Part shown: positions 24,551 through 32,733 of the stretch, in pieces
How the letters are laid out: the number at the start of each line of letters is the position of its first letter
Position numbering within the stretch: the first letter of the stretch is position 1
NCBI GenBank assembly: GCA_030425205.1
Contig: JAUIAP010000007.1
Coordinates: forward strand, 62,001 to 126,000
Origin: Anaerolineae bacterium
GTDB lineage: Bacteria; Chloroflexota; Anaerolineae; Promineifilales; Promineifilaceae
Length of the DNA stretch: 64,000 nucleotides
Direction: 5' to 3'
Made by a program: the position numbers and the translations under genes
Notes under the pieces: generated by a model
Seen by the model: only the letters and a program-made list of their open reading frames with translations
What the model was told of the DNA's origin: nothing
Databases searched by the model: none

Positions 24551-26646
24551 TGTACTGATTCGGGCATTGCAACGATCAAGTTGAAATGCTCGTCAATATG
24601 GCAGGTTGCATGTGGGCCAATAATGACGGTCGATTCGCGTTCTTCGACAATGGCAGGGCCGGTAAACGTCATGTTGGGCTTCATGCGATAACGATCGTAG
24701 ATAGGGGTCTCAGTAAAACCATTTGACTCAGGGAAGTAGGCGAGCCGACTGCCTTTTTGTGTGTCGGCCGCCGTCACTGCACCATCATCTAAGACCCGCA
24801 CATCTAATTGTACATTTGGTTTTGGCCCCATGGAGACGACGCGCCAGTTGAGGATTTCGATGTTGACGGGTGGGCCGAGCCGCTCGTAAAGCTCTTGATA
24901 GACAGCCTCGAAGCGGGCTTTAATTTCGGCCGAATTCCCCTCATCCAGCTCCCCATCCACCAACTGCACCGCAATCTCATGCCCTTGTCCCACATAGCGC
25001 ATGTCCACCTCGCGCCGATGGATAATCTCCTCAACCCCCGATTCGCGCAAGAGGGCTTCGCCCGCTGCCGCCATCTCAGACAGCAGCGCATTTGCCTTAT
25101 CCCAATCGATCTCGCCAAATTCGACACGCCATGAGCGCACAAAGTCAAATGCGAGCGGCGCGGATAAAAAGCCAACCGTACTCATGACGCCCGCGCCGAG
25201 TGGGGCAAGCAGCAGCGGCGACCCCAACGATTGCGCGATCCGATAGGCGTGAACTGGCCCTGCTCCACCAAACGCAAAAAGCGGAAAGCGACGCGGGTCC
25301 TTGCCCCGTTCGAGCGCATGAACACGCGCCGCATTTGCCATATTTTCGTTGGCGATTTGGTGAATCCCCCACGCCGCTTCTTCAATCGTTAAGCCAAGCG
25401 GTTGGGCAATCTTTTCATCGATCATCTGCCGCGCGCGCGCCAAATCAAGCGACATTTTGCCGCCCAGAAAGAAGGCGGGATCGAGATAGCCGAGAATCAA
25501 ATTGGCATCGGTAATCGTCGGTTCCAAACCGCCGTTGCCATAGCAAACGGGGCCGGGATCTGCGCCCGCCGAGTCGGGGCCTGCCTTGAGCAATCCCAAG
25601 CTATCGACCCGCGCAATGGAGCCACCGCCCGTGCCAATTTCGATCAGTTCGATGACGGGCAGCTTAATCGGCAAACCTGACCCTTTCTTAAAACGATAGA
25701 TACGATCGACCTCAAAATCATGTGCGATTAGGGGTTCCCCCTTATCGATGACACAGATTTTGGCAGTTGTGCCGCCCATGTCGAACGAGATGACGTCGGC
25801 GTGACCGGTCGCCAAACCATAGGCGTTGGCGGCGAGTGCGCCAGCGGCCGGTCCCGATTCGAGCAGGCGCACGGGGAACTTGATCGCCGTGTCAACCGTT
25901 GCAATCCCACCGCTCGACAGCATCAGGTAGAAGTTGCCATTAAAGCCGTTGTCAGCGAGTCGTTTTTCAAGCTGGCGCAGATATTTTTCAACCAGTTCTT
26001 GCACGTAGACGTTGGCGATGGTGGTGGAGGCGCGTTCAAATTCGCGGATTTCAGGGACAACATCGGCCGAAATCGACACCCGCAGCTCTGGCGCAACCCG
26101 TTGCACAATGTCGCGCGCCAGACGTTCAGCCGCTGGGTTGGTGAAGCTGTGCAGAAAACAGATCGCGACCGCCTCAATGCCTGCCTCAACCAGTTCGGCC
26201 GCCAGCCGCTCGACATAATCTGTGTCCAGCGGAACGAGTTCGCTGCCATCTGCCAGCGTGCGCTGCGGCACATCGAAGCGCAGATAGCGCGGAACCAACG
26301 GCTTGGGCTGGTCGAGCATCAGATCATAGAGGTCATAGCGGGTTTCACGCCCAATCTCGACCGAGTCGCGGAACCCCTGCGTGGTCAACAGCGCGGTTGG
26401 TACGCCCTTGCGCTCGATCAGCGCGTTGGTGACGAGGGTGGTGCCGTGGATGAGACGTTGAATTTCGGCCGATTCTACCCCACTCGCTGCCAACGTTTCC
26501 AGTAACACCTTTTCCACCGCCAGCGATGGGTCATGCGGCGTGGTCAACGTCTTGCCAATCGTAAATTCGCCTGTCTCAGTGTTGACAATGATTAAGTCGG
26601 TAAATGTGCCGCCGATGTCGGCGCCGACGCGGTATTTTTGGTTCAT
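24547..26646 (-). CDS. hyuA: hydantoinase A / N-methylhydantoinase A-type subunit
   Basis: This is the ATP-binding subunit of a hydantoinase/oxoprolinase-type enzyme, 699 residues. The first phosphate loop is in RVGADIGGTFTDLI and the second in ISFDMGGTTAKICVID. These are the actin-like ATPase motifs of the family, followed by GGGSIARVD and FGGAGPVHAYRIA. I begin it at ATG 26646 (MNQKYRVG). The longer frame to 26706 only translates the repeat between it and the SDR gene. It is followed by the GNAT gene with a four-base overlap and then by HyuB. Members of the family act on hydantoins, oxoproline, or (as acetone or acetophenone carboxylases) other substrates. Confidence 0.92.
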   Translation of the reverse strand: MNQKYRVGADIGGTFTDLIIVNTETGEFTIGKTLTTPHDPSLAVEKVLLETLAASGVESAEIQRLIHGTTLVTNALIERKGVPTALLTTQGFRDSVEIGRETRYDLYDLMLDQPKPLVPRYLRFDVPQRTLADGSELVPLDTDYVERLAAELVEAGIEAVAICFLHSFTNPAAERLARDIVQRVAPELRVSISADVVPEIREFERASTTIANVYVQELVEKYLRQLEKRLADNGFNGNFYLMLSSGGIATVDTAIKFPVRLLESGPAAGALAANAYGLATGHADVISFDMGGTTAKICVIDKGEPLIAHDFEVDRIYRFKKGSGLPIKLPVIELIEIGTGGGSIARVDSLGLLKAGPDSAGADPGPVCYGNGGLEPTITDANLILGYLDPAFFLGGKMSLDLARARQMIDEKIAQPLGLTIEEAAWGIHQIANENMANAARVHALERGKDPRRFPLFAFGGAGPVHAYRIAQSLGSPLLLAPLGAGVMSTVGFLSAPLAFDFVRSWRVEFGEIDWDKANALLSEMAAAGEALLRESGVEEIIHRREVDMRYVGQGHEIAVQLVDGELDEGNSAEIKARFEAVYQELYERLGPPVNIEILNWRVVSMGPKPNVQLDVRVLDDGAVTAADTQKGSRLAYFPESNGFTETPIYDRYRMKPNMTFTGPAIVEERESTVIIGPHATCHIDEHFNLIVAMPESVQ

Positions 26647-26698
26647 GCGTGTGATGCGTAGTGCGCAGTGCGTTGAAAAACGCACCATGCACGCCGCT
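26647..26698. repeat. heptamer hairpin, family A copy 4, filling the SDR-hyuA spacer
   Basis: The 52 bp spacer consists of a degenerate hairpin: GCGTAGTGCGCAGTGCGTT on the left and AACGCACCATGCACGC on the right. It is inside an apparent operon, so it cannot be a full terminator. It may adjust the ratio of downstream to upstream expression. Confidence 0.6.
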
Positions 26699-27490
26699 CT
26701 AGGCAATTTTTGGGAAGCTTGACGGTGGTTCGATGTCTACCGTCGCGGATCTTTGTTGGGCGAGCATGCCGCCATCGACAACGGTGCGCTGTCCCGTGAC
26801 ATACAGGCTATCATCGGAGGCGAGAAAGACGGCCGCGCCGGTCATATCTTCGGGTTCGCCAATGCGCCCGAGCGGTACGTTTGTCCCGCGCAATTTGCGC
26901 TGCGCCAGCCCAAGATCGTGCGTGTCGATGGAGCCGGGAACGAGCGAGTTGATGCGCACGCCATAGGGGCCTAAATCGAGCGCAAGCGCACGGGTCATCG
27001 CTTCGATGCCGCCCTTCGTGGCATCATAAGCGACAAAGGCGCGGTGTGCTTTGGTCGCGCCGCCCGAGGACATGTTGATAATCGACCCACTACCCTGTTT
27101 AACCATGATGTGGGCAGCCGCCTTGCAACAGAGAAATGTCCCTGTCAGATTGACATCGATAATTGAATCCCACCATGCCTTGTCTGCCAAGAGAAAGTGC
27201 TTTGTTGGCGAGACGACCCCCGCATTGTTCACAAGCACATCGACCCGCCCATAGGTTTCCAGCGTTGCCGCAAACAGCGCGTCAACCTGTGTTTCATCTG
27301 AGATGTCGCAGGTGTTGGCAATCGCCTCGCCGCCAGTCTCATTGATCGTCTGTGCTGTTTCGACTGCGCCCGCGGCGTTGATGTCGCTCACGACAACTTG
27401 CGCCCCTTCGACAGCGAAGCGCAATGCAATCGCCTTGCCAATCCCCTGCGCCGCACCTGTCACAATCGCTACTTTTCCATCTAATCGCAT
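26699..27490 (-). CDS. short-chain dehydrogenase/reductase (SDR)
   Basis: This is a 263-residue classical SDR oxidoreductase. It shows the cofactor loop TGAAQGIG near the N-terminus, the NNAG motif, a catalytic Ser in NMSSGGATK and the YDATK (YxxxK) pair around residue 153. The Asp in VVVSDIN suggests NAD rather than NADP preference. I start it at ATG 27490 (MRLDGKVAIV) because GGAGA lies six bases upstream. The frame continues further upstream but without a ribosome site or SDR sequence. It lies between the FAD oxidoreductase and HyuA in the operon and probably oxidises a hydroxylated or aldehyde-level intermediate. Confidence 0.92.
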   Translation of the reverse strand: MRLDGKVAIVTGAAQGIGKAIALRFAVEGAQVVVSDINAAGAVETAQTINETGGEAIANTCDISDETQVDALFAATLETYGRVDVLVNNAGVVSPTKHFLLADKAWWDSIIDVNLTGTFLCCKAAAHIMVKQGSGSIINMSSGGATKAHRAFVAYDATKGGIEAMTRALALDLGPYGVRINSLVPGSIDTHDLGLAQRKLRGTNVPLGRIGEPEDMTGAAVFLASDDSLYVTGQRTVVDGGMLAQQRSATVDIEPPSSFPKIA

Positions 27491-27540
27491 CGTTTTCTCC
27501 GAAAGGCTGCGCAAACGTGTTGACGTTTTGCGCAATATAT

Positions 27541-28728
27541 CTAGATCAATCGCGCAGGATTTTCGTAAATCGGCCGATTTTCTGCAATTCGTTTTGCCAA
27601 AAACATGCTGAGATCGAGTTCGTGGGGCAGACCGAGAATGAGTTCGGCCGAAAATCGTCCCACAGCATGACATTGCTGAAATCCATGCCCTGAAAAGCCG
27701 TTGGCGCAATAGTATCCGCGCAAGCCCGGCCATTCACCCAAAATCGCGTTGTGGTCAAACGTGTTAATCGCGTACAGACCCGACCAGCCGTTTGTCACTT
27801 TGAGGCGGTCAAAGCTGGGCAAATAGTCAACCAGCTTTTCCCACATCTGCTCCTCAAAGCGGGTGCGACTCCAGCTAAAATCATCATACGTCACAAAATC
27901 GTCAGGACTTGCCCCGCCGACAATAAAGCTGCTGCCACCCTCATGGAACAGATAGATGCCATTGGGGAGCAGCAACATCGGCAATATCTCGTCAAGATGG
28001 GCGTCGATTTCGACCGTAAAGACCTGTCGGTTGAGCGAGATCAGCGGCAGATTTACCCCGAGTGGTTCCGCCAAAATGGGCGCCCATGCACCCGTGACGT
28101 TGAAGACAATCGGCGCGTGATAGACATCCCCATTCGCCAACCGCAATCCCGTCATCTGATCGCCTTCTTTGAGCAAGGCCGCGATGTTGGCTTCGAGAAA
28201 GGTTGCGCCCAGTTCCATCGACTTGCGGCGATACCCTTGTAGCACGGCGAGTGGCGACATCGAGCCATCTTTTCGGCCGAAACTCCCCCCCACAACGTCA
28301 TCGGGCAAACTGAGGAGCGGATACAGTTGTTCAATTGCGGCACGCTCAAGCCATTCGACCGCGCACCCCAAGCTTTGCTGGGTCGCAATGCCCTGTTTGG
28401 CAAAATCTTCCCCAGCCGCATTCACCAAATAGAGATTCCCCTGTTGGCGAAAGTCGATATGCGGGGTGTGATCGGCGGTGGCGAACTCCTCTGAAAAGGT
28501 CGCCAGCACCTCCAGCCCATAGAGCGACATTTCGATATTGGGTTTGAGGTTAAACTGCACGCGCGTGTTGCCGTCGGACAGAACGGTTGAGGAGCGATCA
28601 TAAGATGAATCGCGCTCAACGATCAGCACACGCAGCGTCGCATCCCGTTTGAGTAAGTTGTATGCGATGGCGCAACCCATGATGCCACCACCGGCGAGGA
28701 TAATGTCAAAGTTATTTGAAGTTGTCAT
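27541..28728 (-). CDS. FAD-dependent amine oxidoreductase (DAO family, sarcosine/glycine oxidase-like)
   Basis: This is a 395-residue flavoprotein of the D-amino acid oxidase family. The dinucleotide motif IILAGGGIMGCAIAYNLL is at residues about 8-27. A conserved FAD region lies at the C-terminus (GLRGYYCANGFSGHGFQQC). Relatives oxidise sarcosine, glycine, dimethylglycine or related secondary amines. Its ATG overlaps the GntR stop codon (ATGA, 28725-28728), tying it to the regulator. Next to hydantoinase genes, a sarcosine-oxidase-type activity would complete a creatinine/N-methylhydantoin to sarcosine to glycine route. No N-carbamoylsarcosine amidase is visible in the window. Confidence 0.88.
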   Translation of the reverse strand: MTTSNNFDIILAGGGIMGCAIAYNLLKRDATLRVLIVERDSSYDRSSTVLSDGNTRVQFNLKPNIEMSLYGLEVLATFSEEFATADHTPHIDFRQQGNLYLVNAAGEDFAKQGIATQQSLGCAVEWLERAAIEQLYPLLSLPDDVVGGSFGRKDGSMSPLAVLQGYRRKSMELGATFLEANIAALLKEGDQMTGLRLANGDVYHAPIVFNVTGAWAPILAEPLGVNLPLISLNRQVFTVEIDAHLDEILPMLLLPNGIYLFHEGGSSFIVGGASPDDFVTYDDFSWSRTRFEEQMWEKLVDYLPSFDRLKVTNGWSGLYAINTFDHNAILGEWPGLRGYYCANGFSGHGFQQCHAVGRFSAELILGLPHELDLSMFLAKRIAENRPIYENPARLI

Positions 28729-29387
28729 AACGTTGCCTCTTGTAGCGCATTTTGCAATTCGGCCGAACTATGCGCCATGTGTTTTTTTAGTAATGCACAC
28801 GCCTGCTCGATCTCGCCTGCCTGACAGGCCGCCAACAGTTGACGATGTTCGAGATCGCCTGCGGCACGAAATTCGTCACCGAGCGTATGAAAAATCGGGA
28901 AGTAGCGGGCGAGATTGCCGCGCAGTGTGCCGACCTCGCGCTGGATACGCGGCAGCTTGGCCGCCTGATAGAGAATGGCGTGAAATTCGCCGTCCAGCTT
29001 GTGCCAGTCGGCGGGGGATAGATTGGGTGTTGTATCGACGAGATTTAGGGTTGCGGCGGCACGGGCGAAGTCGAGCGGGGTTAGGTTTGCTACCGAACGT
29101 GCCAGCAAAATCGGCTCCAACGCAATGCGCATCAGATAGATTTCTTCCGCCTCCGCAATCGAAAGCGGCACAACAACCGCGCCCCGTCCCGGATGCAGCG
29201 TCACAAACCCATGCGCCTCCAACTGTCGCAACGCCTCGCGCACGGGAATTTTGCTCACACCATAGCGTGCGCCAATTTCCGCCTGTCGCAACGGACTGCC
29301 ACCGACCAGCTCGCCCGCAATGATTGCCGATCGCAGCTTGTCGTAAATTGTCGTAGACGTGGTGTTGTGCGGTTGCGCTGACTTCAT
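28725..29387 (-). CDS. GntR-family transcriptional regulator (FCD/FadR subgroup)
   Basis: This is a 220-residue regulator. The N-terminal winged helix (about residues 15-75) contains IYDKLRSAIIAGEL and the recognition-helix segment YGVSKIPVREALRQLEAHG. The C-terminal all-helical FCD ligand-binding domain occupies the rest, including a metal-site-like histidine set. It is the first gene of the catabolic operon and overlaps the FAD oxidoreductase by four bases. A palindromic operator-like sequence lies two bases before its ATG, so autoregulation is very likely. No Shine-Dalgarno is visible, and the mRNA may be nearly leaderless. The effector is probably a pathway compound. Confidence 0.93.
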   Translation of the reverse strand: MKSAQPHNTTSTTIYDKLRSAIIAGELVGGSPLRQAEIGARYGVSKIPVREALRQLEAHGFVTLHPGRGAVVVPLSIAEAEEIYLMRIALEPILLARSVANLTPLDFARAAATLNLVDTTPNLSPADWHKLDGEFHAILYQAAKLPRIQREVGTLRGNLARYFPIFHTLGDEFRAAGDLEHRQLLAACQAGEIEQACALLKKHMAHSSAELQNALQEATL

Positions 29388-29388
29388 T

Positions 29389-29412
29389 GGTATAATGGTA
29401 TACCGTTATACC
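29389..29412. promoter_or_regulatory. palindromic operator of the GntR operon
   Basis: GGTATAA and TTATACC form the outer arms around a central perfect palindrome GGTATACC (29397-29404). The 24 bp site therefore offers overlapping half-sites of the TGGTATACC type used by many FCD-type GntR proteins. It overlaps -10-like hexamers and ends two bases before the GntR start codon, so binding would block initiation of the operon. Confidence 0.75.
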
Positions 29413-29592
29413 AGATCGAACAAATAAGCGGCTAGATGATCTACATGGCTCAACGCAGCTTGTTGTGCTAAATTGTCGCAATTTGTTGCTAATTGACAGA
29501 GAGTGGCGATATGATTGGGAGCATAGAGCGTATCAACAACTATCGGCAGGGACGGTTTGTGAATCGCCCCAACCTGTGAGTGCGACAATTTC

Positions 29593-31272
29593 ATGACAAC
29601 AACATTTGAACGAAGACAGGCCATCATTCGAGTCTTGGGCGAACAGCCGGGTATTCGTGTGCCTGAACTGGCGACGTTGCTTGACGTTTCCGTTGGCACG
29701 ATTCGCAACGACCTAAACGCACTCCAAAAGGCAGAAAAGCTGCGGCGCGTGCGGGGCGGGGCGGTGCTAATTACAGAGGATGAGTGGGCTGGTGGCTCGG
29801 CAAATTCGGCCGAAATCGCCAATAAAGCCGCTAAAGATCGCATCGCCCAACGTGCCGTCGAAATGATCGCAGAAGGGGACGCGATCTGGCTCGACGCTGG
29901 CACAACGAGCCAAACGCTGATCCCCCATCTCACGCAGCGGCGCGACCTGACCATTGTGACGAACGGCTTGCGCGTCGCATTGCAACTGGCCGAGCAAACG
30001 GAACATCACATCTTATTAATTGGGGGTCGCGTCGGTAAAGATGGCATATCCACTATCGGCACAGGCAACGAGCAGCTTCTCGAAACGGTCAACATCCGCA
30101 CGGCGTTTATTTCGGGCGTTGGGTTTACCGTCGCGGCGGGTCTAACCGTTTCGGAGTATGAAGATGCCCAGCTCAAGCGGCGCGTGATCGCATCGGCCGA
30201 AAATGTGGTCGCCCTGATTGATGCCAGCAAAATCGGCAAACGGGGCTTTGCCCCTGTCGCCAACTTGCAGCAGCTGTCCCATTTGGTGACAGATCGGGAT
30301 ATTTCGGCCGATATGTTGCGCCACCTGCGCCACGCACGGGTCAACGTCACCATTTGCGGCAAGAATACGATCCGCTCCCACACCATTAGCAACACCGATA
30401 AACGCTTTGCGATCGGGTTCGCCAACCAGTCGGAGCAAGCCCCCTTTGCCATCGATGTGCGGCGTGGCTTGGAACAGGCGGTGGCTGACCAGCGGAACAT
30501 CGATCTCGTCATTACCGACAATAAGTTGAGCGGCGTTGAAGCGTTGCGCGTCGCCAATCACCTGATCGAGCGGCGCGTCGATTTAGCGATTGAGTACCAA
30601 ATCGATGCACGCAGCAACAACTTGATCATGGACAAATTCCAACGCGCCAATATTCCCGTCATCGCCGTCGACATTCCGATGGTCGGCGCCACCTATTTTG
30701 GCGTAGACAACTATCGTGGCGGCTACATGGCGGGGGAAGCATTGGGCAAGTGGGTCGCGCAAAATTGGGGCGGACAGTTCGACCAACTGATTATTTTAGA
30801 AGAGCGGCGCGCAGGGGATTTGCCCAGATCGCGCATTCACGGTCAGCAAGATGCGTTTGAGGGGGTGGTGGGGAGCGTTTCGGCCGAAAAAATCGCCCAT
30901 CTCGACAGCGGCAACGCGCTTGCCGTCAGCCAGCGTGCGGTGACGACCTTTCTACAAACACTCCCCGACCGACAGCGCTGTGCCGTCATCTCGTTTAATG
31001 ATGAGGCGGCGGTCGGCGCGATCCGTGCCGCGCAGTCATTGGGGCGCGAGAATGAACTGGTTGTCGTAGGGCAAGGGGGTGACCGACTTGGCCGAGAAGA
31101 GCTGCGCCGTCCCAACTCGCCGCTCATCGGCACAACCGCCTATATGCCCGAACGGTATGGCACAAAATTGATCGAAATTGCTAGCAATATCTTGCAAGGC
31201 ATCTCTGTCCCACCTGCGATCTATATGGAACATGTCTTTTTAACGGTGGAGAATATCGACCGCTATTATTAG
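29593..31272 (+). CDS. DeoR-type regulator fused to a periplasmic-binding-protein (LacI-like) sensor domain
   Basis: This 559-residue protein combines two sensor types. Residues 5-60 form a DeoR helix-turn-helix (IRVPELATLLDVSVGTIRND). Residues about 75-235 form the DeoR C-terminal sensor, with LDAGTTSQTLIPHL, TIVTNGLRVALQL and VVALIDASKIGKRGF, usually responsive to sugar phosphates. Residues about 265-555 form a type I periplasmic-binding-protein fold with VDIPMVGATYFGVDNYRGGYMAG and IISFNDEAAVGAIRA, as in LacI and sugar-binding proteins. Ordinary DeoR regulators are about 250 residues long. There is no signal peptide. It starts at ATG 29593, divergent from the GntR operon across 205 bp. It may control that operon or a distant sugar locus. 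Confidence 0.9.
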   Translation: MTTTFERRQAIIRVLGEQPGIRVPELATLLDVSVGTIRNDLNALQKAEKLRRVRGGAVLITEDEWAGGSANSAEIANKAAKDRIAQRAVEMIAEGDAIWLDAGTTSQTLIPHLTQRRDLTIVTNGLRVALQLAEQTEHHILLIGGRVGKDGISTIGTGNEQLLETVNIRTAFISGVGFTVAAGLTVSEYEDAQLKRRVIASAENVVALIDASKIGKRGFAPVANLQQLSHLVTDRDISADMLRHLRHARVNVTICGKNTIRSHTISNTDKRFAIGFANQSEQAPFAIDVRRGLEQAVADQRNIDLVITDNKLSGVEALRVANHLIERRVDLAIEYQIDARSNNLIMDKFQRANIPVIAVDIPMVGATYFGVDNYRGGYMAGEALGKWVAQNWGGQFDQLIILEERRAGDLPRSRIHGQQDAFEGVVGSVSAEKIAHLDSGNALAVSQRAVTTFLQTLPDRQRCAVISFNDEAAVGAIRAAQSLGRENELVVVGQGGDRLGREELRRPNSPLIGTTAYMPERYGTKLIEIASNILQGISVPPAIYMEHVFLTVENIDRYY

Positions 31273-31274
31273 TG

Positions 31275-31386
31275 CTACAACGAGACTTTGCCAAAATCCT
31301 ACGGCTAAAGCCGAAGGCTGATACGCGAAACGCGCTCAAGCGCGTTATTTGCAGTGTTTTTTAATGCACTTTGTGTAGCAGCCTGT
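31275..31386. repeat. nested-palindrome element, family B copy 1 (decayed right end)
   Basis: This copy begins CTACAACGAGACTTT, then AAATCCTACGG, an inner hairpin CGAAACGCGCTCAAGCGCG, and a second hairpin around GCACTTTGTGT. It matches copy 2 closely on the left, while the right terminal arm is degraded to CAGCCTGTG. It fills the gap between two convergent genes. Confidence 0.8.
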
Positions 31387-31404
31387 GTACGCGAAGTGGT
31401 CCCC

Positions 31405-32463
31405 TTATTCGCTCGCTGCGGCTGAATGGGTATGCAGCAACACCGTCCGATAGGCTGGATTTTCATCGAGGCGCACGATTTTATTTTCGGCAATTTGAAA
31501 GGCATACAGCCCCGTCACCGTCGAAAAGTAGAGCGTTTCCCCCTGCATCCCAAACGAACCGTGCAAAATGATGTCGTTAGCGATTGAGATTTGTGTCTCC
31601 TGCCCACCCGCCAAGTCGATCTGCCACCATGCAGACGGGATGTTGACGTTCGCATGGGCGTGGGCCACGTTGACCCCCGTTAGCACATCAAAAAGCGTGC
31701 GCGTGGCGGGGGCGTAGGGTGCGACTGTGAAGTAGAGCGCGGTGGGGGGAGAATCGGCCGAAAATAGCGGCGTGTCCAAATCGAAATAACGCCCCGCTGG
31801 GATCAAGACGCGCCGTTCACTACCATCGAGTCGGCTGATGATCAGGCTGCGCTGCAAGGTCGCCGTGTCCACATGAATATAGGTGATCCACTGACCATCC
31901 GGCGACACACGCGGCCAGATGCCATCTTTATCGAGCGTGGTGCGTTGGCCCGTCGCCAAATCGTAGCGCAACAGCGTCACGTCGAGATTTTGGATGCCGC
32001 CGCCGCGAATGATCGATTCGACAAAAAAGAGCGTCTTGCCGTCGGGGGAAAAGGTGGGCGTGTAGTAGTAAATGTTGGGCGCATCTGGCAGCAGCAGCGG
32101 GAGCAACTCGCCGTTGTCGAGCCAGTAAAGACCACTGCGATCGAGCACCAGCGAGCCATCTGCGGCGGGTGGCGTGTAGGCAAGCAGCAGGCGGCCATCG
32201 TCGGGAAACTGCGTAATCTGGTTGATCCAGCCATTTTCTGGCACGTCAAAGAGCGTTCGGCGCGTTAAGGTGTTCGTATCAAATAGCACGATGCGCGATT
32301 CTGGATAGGCTTGCTGTTCAAGCAGAAAGAGTTCGGCCGAAAAATCCCCAATTTCGGCCGATTCCGTCGAAATTGGCTGCGGCGTGGCGGGCAGTGGAAT
32401 GCGTGGGATGACGGTCTGTTGACAGCCGATGCAGAAGAACAGCAGTAGAAGGATGAGGCGCAT
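31405..32463 (-). CDS. TolB-like beta-propeller lipoprotein
   Basis: This is an exported lipoprotein of about 352 residues. I start it at ATG 32463 (MRLILLLLFFCIGC), which gives a signal with the lipid-acceptor Cys14. The longer frame upstream translates the family B repeat and is rejected. The mature part shows propeller blades with TFSPDGKTLFFVES and ISPDGQWITYIH-like repeats, typical of TolB/WD40-like proteins. These bind partner proteins at the cell surface but are not enzymes. Its TCGGCCGA sites include two only 21 bp apart (32333 and 32354) just after the signal. The partner or role is not deducible. Confidence 0.83.
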   Translation of the reverse strand: MRLILLLLFFCIGCQQTVIPRIPLPATPQPISTESAEIGDFSAELFLLEQQAYPESRIVLFDTNTLTRRTLFDVPENGWINQITQFPDDGRLLLAYTPPAADGSLVLDRSGLYWLDNGELLPLLLPDAPNIYYYTPTFSPDGKTLFFVESIIRGGGIQNLDVTLLRYDLATGQRTTLDKDGIWPRVSPDGQWITYIHVDTATLQRSLIISRLDGSERRVLIPAGRYFDLDTPLFSADSPPTALYFTVAPYAPATRTLFDVLTGVNVAHAHANVNIPSAWWQIDLAGGQETQISIANDIILHGSFGMQGETLYFSTVTGLYAFQIAENKIVRLDENPAYRTVLLHTHSAAASE

Positions 32464-32488
32464 TGCGTCATTGTAGCGGAGATTAATA

Positions 32489-32659
32489 CTACAACGAGAC
32501 TTTGGCAAAATCCTACGGTTAAAACCGAAGGCTGATATGCGAAACGCGCTCAAGCGCGTTGTCTTCCAGTGCGTTTGAACGCACTTTGTGTGACAGCCTT
32601 CGGTTTTAACCGTAGGATTTCGATACCCCGATTAGTTCTTGATTGAAGTCTCGTTGTAG
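32489..32659. repeat. nested-palindrome element, family B copy 2 (intact)
   Basis: The ends are a perfect 14 bp inverted repeat, CTACAACGAGACTT (32489-32502) with AAGTCTCGTTGTAG (32646-32659). Inside is a perfect 27 bp inverted repeat (32508-32534 with 32594-32620) beginning AAATCCTACGG. The centre has two short hairpins, ACGCGCTCAAGCGCGT and AGTGCGTTTGAACGCACT. There is no coding capacity. It resembles a small non-autonomous palindromic element and lies between the lipoprotein and response-regulator genes. Confidence 0.9.
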
Positions 32660-32733
32660 CGTTAAACAGTAAGCGATAAACAGTGTTCAGTTGACATTCG
32701 CCCTCAGTTCACGCCCTACTGTACAATCCACCT

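Noticed and set aside
22374..26646. 5-oxoprolinase or acetone/acetophenone carboxylase identity for the HyuA/HyuB pair
   Set aside because: The family cannot be resolved by eye. The sarcosine-oxidase-like neighbour favours a hydantoin route and no carboxylase gamma subunit is present, but this remains open.
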